The notes under the pieces were generated by a model. It was not told the origin of the DNA. It did no database searches and saw nothing but the letters and a program-made list of their open reading frames with translations. The translations under genes were made by a program, and so were the position numbers. Positions 57,559-64,000 of a stretch of DNA of 64,000 bases are shown here, piece by piece. The stretch is from JBGQBN01 sp041494805 (lineage in GTDB: Bacteria > Acidobacteriota > Terriglobia > Terriglobales > Acidobacteriaceae), in assembly GCA_041494805.1 (NCBI GenBank), contig JBGQBN010000016.1, positions 9,751 to 73,750 on the forward strand, read 5' to 3'. Numbering within the stretch: position 1 is the first letter of the stretch; each line of letters opens with the position of its first letter.

Positions 57559-58628
57559 AAGACGAAGCGTGGCTGGAATGGATGGCGCGGCTGCTGGGGG
57601 AGCCTTTGCCGCGGCCCAGGCAGGCGGCGCGGTTACCCGCGTCGTCCTTCTACTGCCTGTTGGATGAGCAGCCCACGCACCTGTTTCCCCAGCGGTTCAT
57701 CGTGGCGGATGGTTGGGAGACGTCCGCCACAGGACCGCTTCTTGTGAATCCGGATTGCCATTTCTCTCACGATCGCGAACCACCTCCGCTGGTCGCCGAA
57801 CTTCCGCATTTACCGGAGAGCTTCGCGTGGGAGGGCGCTGGGGAAGGCGCCTGGGAAGGAAAGATCGCGTGGGTCCGTGATCCCGCAACGGAGATTATCC
57901 TGCCCTTCTGGCTAGGCCCCCGGCTCAGCGGCTTGCTTGCCAACCTGCAATCCGGGGATGCAGTGCCGGCCGATTTCCCCGCTGATTTCCCCGCAAACGC
58001 CCGTTCCGTCCTGGCTGCTGCCGGAATTCTGGTGGAGGATGGCTACGCCGCCAGGCGCCGCCAGGAATGGGCGGAAATTGTCGGCCACTGCGCGGCGCGC
58101 TTCCGGGAAAAGAGTTATGTGCCCATCGGGAGGCTCATTCATCCCTATTACCTGGCGGCCCTGCGCCGCTATTACCGTTACCTGATTCGCAATGGAAAGC
58201 TGCAGTTGGGTGATGAACACAACCCTCGCCGCTACGTGGCCCACAACGAAGCCGTGGCTCGTTTCTTCCATCTGCAATTGACTACCGTGATTTCCAGCAT
58301 CGTAGGAGAACCGGTGAAGCCTTCCTACGTGTATGTGGCCTCTTACTTGGCCGGTGAAGACTTGAAGAGACACACCGACCGGCCACAGTGCGAGTTCAGC
58401 ATCAGCCTTTGCCTGGATTTTTCTCCGGAACCAGTTCGTGAAACCTCGTGGCCGCTGTATCTCGACACCAAGACGGGCAAACTCACGGTTTATCAAGCCA
58501 TCGGAGACGGACTGCTGTACCGCGGACGGGAACTCCCGCATTACCGGGATCCGCTGCCGCCAGGCAATACTTCGACCTCCATCTTCTTCCATTACGTTAG
58601 GGAAGATTTCTCCGGGCCTCTGGACTAA
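57543..58628 (+). CDS. Second 2OG-Fe(II) oxygenase-like protein, coupled
   Basis: The 361-residue protein has an unfamiliar N-terminal half (residues 1-230, rich in Trp and Pro) and a C-terminal part with the iron-binding pattern: YVASYLAGEDLKRHTDRPQC (H277-x-D279), ISLCLDF, and distal H333 in RELPHYRDPLPPGNTSTSIF. This fits the double-stranded beta-helix of 2OG-dependent oxygenases. Its ATG lies 16 bases inside the end of the preceding oxygenase gene, so translation is coupled. It may act in the same modification pathway. An amino-acid hydroxylation role is inference. Confidence 0.68.
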   Translation: MVSPVKDEAWLEWMARLLGEPLPRPRQAARLPASSFYCLLDEQPTHLFPQRFIVADGWETSATGPLLVNPDCHFSHDREPPPLVAELPHLPESFAWEGAGEGAWEGKIAWVRDPATEIILPFWLGPRLSGLLANLQSGDAVPADFPADFPANARSVLAAAGILVEDGYAARRRQEWAEIVGHCAARFREKSYVPIGRLIHPYYLAALRRYYRYLIRNGKLQLGDEHNPRRYVAHNEAVARFFHLQLTTVISSIVGEPVKPSYVYVASYLAGEDLKRHTDRPQCEFSISLCLDFSPEPVRETSWPLYLDTKTGKLTVYQAIGDGLLYRGRELPHYRDPLPPGNTSTSIFFHYVREDFSGPLD

Positions 58629-58755
58629 GACCTATCTTCGAGGCGCAGTGGTCAGTGACCCCTGAGCGCGTGATACGTCCAACTAACCGATGGCCTTTGA
58701 GGAGCAGCCCCGTGGCTGGTTCGAGCAACCCTCTGGGGTGCAAGCCCCGTGTACA

Positions 58756-61077
58756 ATGCTCCTCGTTTTCAACATCAATAGGAAATCTCGGTTCAAGCCG
58801 GTTTCGGTCATCGCCCTGGTGCTGGTCTTGTCGTCGTTTGTCTCTGCCACCCCGCCGAACATTCAGATTCCGCGCATGGATACGCCGCCGTCGCTCTCCG
58901 ACTTCGCGGACATGCAGCCCAGTCCTCGTGTTGCCGGCCACATGCTGAAAGTTACAGGCTTCATCGCCCGTGAGCCTGCCGATGGGGCTGAACCGACGCA
59001 AACGACTGACGTCTATCTCGCCTACGACCAGCGCAACCTCTACGCTGTCTTCGTCTGCTGGGACAAGGAGCCGGAAAAGATCCGTGCCCGCATGACCCGC
59101 CGCGAAGACATTTTCTCCGATGATTCCGCCGAGATCATGATTGACACCTTCCATGACGCACGCCGCGCCTACGCCTTCGCCGCCAATCCCTTCGGTATCC
59201 AGTGGGATGCGCTCTGGACCGAAGGCTCGATTGGTAGCGGCCAGCCCGGCGACTTCACCGGCTTCGATCCTTCCTTTGACACCGTGTGGCGCTCCGAGGG
59301 CCGACTGACCGGCCGCGGCTACCTGGTGTTGATGGCGATTCCGTTCAAGAGCCTGCGCTTCCCCAGCACCGGGCAGCAGCAGTGGGGCATCATTCTGAAC
59401 CGCAGCATCCCGCGCACCAACGAAAATATATTCTGGCCGCGCATTTCCAACCGTATCCAGGGACGCTTCAACCAAGCCGCAACCGCCACCGGTGTGGAGC
59501 AAGTCTCACCCGGCCGCAACATCCAGCTTATTCCTTATGGACTCTTTCGCAGCTTCCGCGACATTGACCAGCGCGACCCCAACCAGCCGTTCTTCGAAAG
59601 CCGCGCCTTCAAGCCCGACGTCGGTCTCGACGCCAAGTTCGTCCTGCACGGCAGCTTCGTGCTCGATGCCACAGTCAATCCCGATTTCAGCCAGGTCGAA
59701 TCGGATCAGCCGCAGATCACCGTCAACCAGAGGTTCGAGGTTTTCTTCCCTGAAAAGCGGCCATTCTTCCTGGAGAACAGCAACTACTTCACCCTTCCCA
59801 TGAATCTCGTCTTCACGCGGCGTATCGCCCATCCCGAGTTCGGGTTGCGGCTCACCGGCAAATCAGGCCCCTGGGCCGTGGGCCTTCTCGCCAGCGACGA
59901 TCGAGCGCCGGGCGAAGCGGTGCCGCCAAGCGATCCCCACAGTGGCGAGCACGCCACCTTCACCATCGCCCGCGTCAGCCGCGACATTTTTCAACAGTCG
60001 ACCATCGGCGCCATCTTCACTGATCGCGAATTCGCCGGCGGCTACAATCGCGTCGGCGGCGTGGACGCCAACATCAAGATCAACCAGAACTGGCGCGTGC
60101 AGGGCGCCGCCGTGACCAGCACCACGCTGAACCCTGACGGTTCCTACCTGGCAGGGCCTGCCTATAAGGTCATCGCCGAGCGCTCCGGCCGCAAGTTCAA
60201 CCTGCAAACCATCTATCTGGACGATAGCCCAGGTTTTGTCACGGAAACCGGCTTCGTCAATCGGGTGGATATTCGCCAGCAAAACATCAATGCCAGCTAC
60301 TACTTCCGTCCCGAAGGCAAGTTTCTGATCTCCTGGGGACCGACGGTGCAGCAGTTCAGCATCTGGGACCACCGCGGCACCGCGCTCGACTATTTCATTT
60401 ACCCCGGCATCCGCGTGGACATGACGCGCAACACTTTCATCAACTTCCATCCCTATGCTCAGGACTACGTGTATCTCCGCCCGCAGGATTACAGCGGCCT
60501 GGCCAAGGTGACCTCATATCCGCAGCCGTTCTGGGGAATCGAAGGCGGGACCAGTTGGTTCAAGCAGTTCGATTTCACGTGGTTCTTCGTCTCCGGGGGC
60601 GGTGTCAACTACAACCCGTCAGCTGGCCGCGTGCCCACGATCGGCCATGAAGACCAGGGCAACGCGACCCTGACCTTCCACGCGTCCGGACGTCTGCGCA
60701 TTGACAACACTTACCTGCTGGAGCACATCCGCGAGCGCGACACCAACCTCACCGCCGTCACCAACCACATCGTGCGCAGCAAGTGGAACTACCAGTTCAC
60801 CCGCGAGCTTTCGGCGCGCGTTATTCTGCAATACACCTCAGTGCTCTCGAACCCGCTTCTAAGTTCGCTGTCGCCGACCAAGAACTTCAACGCCGACTTC
60901 CTCATCACCTACCTGGTGCACCCCGGCACGGCCATCTACGTCGGATACAACAGCAACCTGCAAAACCTCGACCGCCGCCTGCTGCCCACCCCCACCGGTC
61001 TGCTCACCACCCCGGACGGCTTCATTAGCGACGGCCGCCAGTTCTTCGTGAAAGCTTCCTATCTGTATCGCTTCTGA
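58756..61077 (+). CDS. DUF5916 exported protein with CBM9-like N-terminus and outer-membrane barrel
   Basis: The 773-residue protein has a signal peptide (FKPVSVIALVLVLSSFVSAT), an N-terminal CBM9-like sandwich (residues about 40-220, with TDVYLAYDQRNLYAVFVCWD and DSAEIMIDTFHDARRAYAFA), then the DUF5916 barrel domain. VNPDFSQVESDQPQITVNQR and FPEKRPFFLENSNYF are conserved DUF5916 motifs. It ends with KASYLYRF, a BAM-type C-terminal aromatic. It probably sits in the outer membrane; ligand unknown. The start at 58756 gives a clean signal. Confidence 0.88.
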   Translation: MLLVFNINRKSRFKPVSVIALVLVLSSFVSATPPNIQIPRMDTPPSLSDFADMQPSPRVAGHMLKVTGFIAREPADGAEPTQTTDVYLAYDQRNLYAVFVCWDKEPEKIRARMTRREDIFSDDSAEIMIDTFHDARRAYAFAANPFGIQWDALWTEGSIGSGQPGDFTGFDPSFDTVWRSEGRLTGRGYLVLMAIPFKSLRFPSTGQQQWGIILNRSIPRTNENIFWPRISNRIQGRFNQAATATGVEQVSPGRNIQLIPYGLFRSFRDIDQRDPNQPFFESRAFKPDVGLDAKFVLHGSFVLDATVNPDFSQVESDQPQITVNQRFEVFFPEKRPFFLENSNYFTLPMNLVFTRRIAHPEFGLRLTGKSGPWAVGLLASDDRAPGEAVPPSDPHSGEHATFTIARVSRDIFQQSTIGAIFTDREFAGGYNRVGGVDANIKINQNWRVQGAAVTSTTLNPDGSYLAGPAYKVIAERSGRKFNLQTIYLDDSPGFVTETGFVNRVDIRQQNINASYYFRPEGKFLISWGPTVQQFSIWDHRGTALDYFIYPGIRVDMTRNTFINFHPYAQDYVYLRPQDYSGLAKVTSYPQPFWGIEGGTSWFKQFDFTWFFVSGGGVNYNPSAGRVPTIGHEDQGNATLTFHASGRLRIDNTYLLEHIRERDTNLTAVTNHIVRSKWNYQFTRELSARVILQYTSVLSNPLLSSLSPTKNFNADFLITYLVHPGTAIYVGYNSNLQNLDRRLLPTPTGLLTTPDGFISDGRQFFVKASYLYRF

Positions 61078-61147
61078 CAGCGGTCTAGGTCTGATGACCA
61101 AATTGATTTCAAGAAACATCGCCAGATGGCGGAAGCGCCGGCGCCTC

Positions 61148-63718
61148 CTACTTCAGCCCGGAAACCACGTAGAGAACAGAGAGCGTCTGGTAATAGCCAT
61201 AAACAAATCGGGAAGCGTCCGGACTCATCACAATGGGCGAGATCGAGACCACGCCGGTGGGGCTGGCGGGCATGATTTCCCGCACCAGTTGGCGTTTCCC
61301 GGTGGCGATGTCGACCCGGTAGATTTGGGTGGGAAGTTCTCCCGTTCGGTAAACGTACAGCGCGGAGCTGTCCGCCGACCATTGGGCAAGAGTAAAACCG
61401 GTCTCCAGTCCTGGAATAACGCGCTCTTTACCACCGTTGATGGGATACACCGCCAAGCTGGTGGCGGCGCCGAGTCCGGCAACATACAAGCCGTTGGGTG
61501 AGACCAGGCTGCCCACCACACCTTCCGGAGTGATGGCTCTGGGATTTCCTCCCGAAAGATCCTGGGCATAGGCGCGCACCGCGTGGCCGGGCTCGTTGCC
61601 ATTCACGATGATTTGTTTGCCGTCAGGAGAAAAGTGCGCTGGGCCATTCTGCACGTGCTCCAGGCTGGGGAGCAGAATGTCGCGCGGCTGACCGGCGCCC
61701 GTGGGCAGCAGCGTGACTTTCTCCGGCGTTCCGATGAACACGGAGAGAGCCCATTTACCGTCTGGCGACAGCCCGCCCGCGCTTCCCTCCCCCAGCCGGA
61801 CTGGAGGGGAGCCGTCCAATTTGCGCAGCGCTACCGCGTAACGAGGACCGATAGGTTCGCTACTCTCTTCGAACAAAACCCACTGGCCATCGGTGGAGAT
61901 GTCCCTGGGGACGGTCCAGTCATACCAGGAAAGATCTTGTGCTCCCTTACGGCCCTCGACGGCGGCTTCCATGGCCAGTCGCTCGTTTTCGAGGGTCAGC
62001 ATGACGCGGCCGTCGGCCGAGATATCCTGGAGAGTGAGGCCACCGGGCACGCTGAGTACTTTCCGCAGGCGGCCGGACAGGCTGGCTGCCATCAAGGCGC
62101 GATTGTACCCGCCCTCCACGGCGGTGAACCAGACTTCATCGCCGCGCGGGTTCCAGGCCAAACCATCTTCTGATTCCCAACCCGAGGCCAAGGTCTTTCT
62201 ATGTCCTGCCAGGTCTACCACGCAGACGGATCCCCGGTCGTCCCACAGAGCGGGATGATCCAGAAAAGCAATCCGGTCTCCTTGAGGGGAAAAGCGGATG
62301 TGGCTGATCCACCCGCCACTTTCGTAGATTACGTTGCCGATGGGAAACTCCAACCGGCTTCGGCCTTTGGCATGGTCCACCACCGCGAGTTCGCCTTTGG
62401 GAGACCAGTCTGCCCAGCGCACGTCCTCCAAAATTTCCCGGGGAGCGCCGCCGGCCAGCGGGGCGCGCGCCAGCGTGCCATTCACGAATTCAAGATGCGC
62501 GCCATGTTTGCCGTGCAACGCCAGCGCCATCTCGTCGGTACGGGAGACGGCAAGCAGTTGAGCGTCATTCACCTCCAACCCGTGTTCCTGAGGAGCATCG
62601 GACGGGCTGGAATAGAGGTGCAGCGCGCCGCCGTTCCAGGCAGCGCTGTAGACGATGTTTCTTCCGTCGGCAGAAAAACGGGCGGAGTAGATCGTGCCGC
62701 GCTCGAAAGTAAGACGCCGGTAAACCGGGCTGGGAACCGTAGGAATCAGACGGCCCAGCAAGACGCCGAGCGCGCCGAGTAAAAGCGTCGCTGCCACCCA
62801 CGGCAGCCACCTCCGCCACCGCGACTTTCCCTCGCGCAAGGCCGCGACTTGCTTGCTGGTCGACACGTCGGAGACTGTGCTGAGCGCAAACGCCAGGTCG
62901 CGGGCGGACTGGAAGCGGTTGTCTGCTTCCTTCTCCAGGCAATGCCGAACAATCTGCTCGAACGCCGGCGGGATGCTCTGGCGCACCAGCGCCATCTCGG
63001 CGGGTTCGTCTTTTAGAACCGCAGTCATAGTGTCAACATTGGTCTCGCCCGAGAAGGCACGCTTGCCAGTCAACATTTCGTAAAGGATGGCGCCCAGACT
63101 GAAGATGTCACTGCGGTGGTCGACGGTTTTCGCCCGGAGTTGTTCCGGAGACATGTAGGCAACCGTGCCCAGGACCGAGCCCGCTTTGGTTTGCGTAGTC
63201 ATGTTGGCGACTACGCGGTCGTCAGACTGTTCCTGGTTCTGTTCCGGCAGGGTGAGCTTTGCGATTCCGAAGTCGAGAATCTTGATCCGGCCATCCTTTG
63301 TGAGGAAAAGGTTCTCCGGCTTCAGGTCGCGGTGCACAATGCGCTTTTCGTGCGCGGCAGTAAGGCCTTGGGCGATCTGGATACCGTAGTCAGCGACTTG
63401 GCGCAGGGCAAGAGGTCCCTCGAGGAGCCGCTTGCGCAGAGTCTGTCCTTGCAGCAACTCGGAGACTATGTAGGGCGCGCCCTCGTGCATGCCGATGTCA
63501 TAGATGGCAACGATGTTGGGGTGGTTGAGGGCAGCGGCGGCACGGGCCTCCAGCTCGAAACGGCGCAGGCGGTCCTGATCGTGAGCCAGGGAGGATTTGA
63601 GTACCTTGAGGGCGACGTCCCGCCCCAGCCGGTCGTCGCTGGCGCGGTACACTTCCCCCATTCCTCCGGAGCCTATCTCTTCGAACACTCGATAGTGACC
63701 CAGGGTTTGGCCAGTCAT
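61148..63718 (-). CDS. Membrane Ser/Thr protein kinase fused to TolB-like propeller
   Basis: The 856-residue protein has an N-terminal Hanks-type kinase domain: HYRVFEEIGSGGMGEVYRAS, the VALKVLKSS lysine, IVHRDLKPENLFL catalytic loop and KILDFGIAKL activation segment. A transmembrane helix (WLPWVAATLLLGALGVLLGR) near residue 310 is followed by WD40/PD40-type repeats such as ISADGRVMLTLENERLA and DGKWALSVFIG. Acidobacteria have many such kinases; the propeller is expected outside the cytoplasm. Targets unknown. Start ATG 63718 matches the kinase N-terminus. It converges with the DUF5916 gene, 70 bases apart. Confidence 0.92.
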   Translation of the reverse strand: MTGQTLGHYRVFEEIGSGGMGEVYRASDDRLGRDVALKVLKSSLAHDQDRLRRFELEARAAAALNHPNIVAIYDIGMHEGAPYIVSELLQGQTLRKRLLEGPLALRQVADYGIQIAQGLTAAHEKRIVHRDLKPENLFLTKDGRIKILDFGIAKLTLPEQNQEQSDDRVVANMTTQTKAGSVLGTVAYMSPEQLRAKTVDHRSDIFSLGAILYEMLTGKRAFSGETNVDTMTAVLKDEPAEMALVRQSIPPAFEQIVRHCLEKEADNRFQSARDLAFALSTVSDVSTSKQVAALREGKSRWRRWLPWVAATLLLGALGVLLGRLIPTVPSPVYRRLTFERGTIYSARFSADGRNIVYSAAWNGGALHLYSSPSDAPQEHGLEVNDAQLLAVSRTDEMALALHGKHGAHLEFVNGTLARAPLAGGAPREILEDVRWADWSPKGELAVVDHAKGRSRLEFPIGNVIYESGGWISHIRFSPQGDRIAFLDHPALWDDRGSVCVVDLAGHRKTLASGWESEDGLAWNPRGDEVWFTAVEGGYNRALMAASLSGRLRKVLSVPGGLTLQDISADGRVMLTLENERLAMEAAVEGRKGAQDLSWYDWTVPRDISTDGQWVLFEESSEPIGPRYAVALRKLDGSPPVRLGEGSAGGLSPDGKWALSVFIGTPEKVTLLPTGAGQPRDILLPSLEHVQNGPAHFSPDGKQIIVNGNEPGHAVRAYAQDLSGGNPRAITPEGVVGSLVSPNGLYVAGLGAATSLAVYPINGGKERVIPGLETGFTLAQWSADSSALYVYRTGELPTQIYRVDIATGKRQLVREIMPASPTGVVSISPIVMSPDASRFVYGYYQTLSVLYVVSGLK

Positions 63719-63922
63719 CTTAATCCGGGGGAGGTACTTGGTGTGGCATGTTAGGTCGGCACCATCCGTAAGTCAATATGGGGTGGGGAGGAGGGAAAGG
63801 GACCCTCCCAGAGCGCCCCCTCTGTGCGTGCTCAGGTGTGTGAATAGATATGGCCGGGACCTGCGATGAAGCTAGTCGGCGGGTGCCCCATTCAAGCCCG
63901 CTTTTGGCTTGAGTGGGGATGT

Positions 63923-64000
63923 TCAGATCTTCCTCGCTCGCCGGGGCTTCGGCTTGCTCTTGCCCTTGAGATTGAGCGCCACTGCAGCGCGGATGAGATC
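63923..64000 (-). CDS. C-terminal end of an unidentified protein
   Basis: A leftward frame open to the window edge ends at 63923 (TGA). The last 25 residues, DLIRAAVALNLKGKSKPKPR then RARKI, are basic and look protein-like. Nothing firm can be said of its function. The next 200 bases to the left are gene-free, so this end is probably real. Confidence 0.42.
   Translation of the reverse strand, partial: DLIRAAVALNLKGKSKPKPRRARKI

Overview
The window looks like chromosomal DNA from an Acidobacteriota bacterium, probably a Terriglobales/Koribacter-like lineage. This is inferred from gene content, not from a database search. The basis is moderately high GC and a typical acidobacterial gene set: a Ser/Thr kinase fused to TolB-like repeats, a DUF5916 outer-membrane-type protein, a tricorn-like protease, MacB/FtsX-type permeases without an adjacent ATPase, a penicillin-acylase family protein and a BshB1-type deacetylase. 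Many short palindromic repeats sit between genes. No phage, plasmid, CRISPR array, rRNA or complete insertion sequence was seen.

Layout. 1-1503: end of a NuoF-like flavoprotein gene, then an iron-sulfur protein that stops just after the first Fe4S4 domain of a formate-dehydrogenase-type large subunit. 1504-2534: a gene-free repeat island. 2549-4263: small genes, including one flanked by 38-bp direct repeats. 4499-9860: aminotransferase, PNPOx-like protein, transketolase and 2-hydroxyacid dehydrogenase. 9989-20284: glycosyltransferase, tricorn-like protease, Tat-exported amidase, two permeases and a secreted cupredoxin-like protein. 20410-20486: tRNA-Arg(CCT). 20535-23256: amidohydrolase and DHH phosphoesterase.

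23438-29038 is a leftward gene run. From its promoter end it encodes a porin, a secreted FMN-binding protein, the flavin transferase ApbE, a Fur-family regulator, a PLDc_N-like protein, YidD and two zinc-ribbon membrane paralogs. A Fur-box-like palindrome lies just upstream of the porin. The first four genes look like an iron-responsive module for flavin-based redox chemistry outside the cytoplasm.

29226-38970: acylase, beta-propeller lipoprotein, homocysteine methyltransferase/MTHFR fusion, XseB, receiver-like protein, IspA, then a fluoride riboswitch with CrcB and a DUF190 protein. 39054-47667: FAD oxidase, BshB1, a small two-helix membrane protein, O-methyltransferase, UPF0173 hydrolase, HPRT, a GAF-GAF-PP2C phosphatase and LysA. 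47768-55367: di-heme oxidoreductase, DinB-like protein, NadK, TlyA, YebC, three unassigned envelope genes and a half-length AI-2E permease. 55468-64000: PurQ, a two-gene 2-oxoglutarate/Fe(II) oxygenase cassette, DUF5916 protein, kinase-TolB fusion and the end of one more gene.

The strongest candidates for something undescribed are two. One is the oxygenase pair at 56317-58628, whose first member carries its own proline-rich repeat region upstream of a prolyl-hydroxylase-like domain. The other is the porin/FMN-binding/ApbE/Fur module at 25234-29107.
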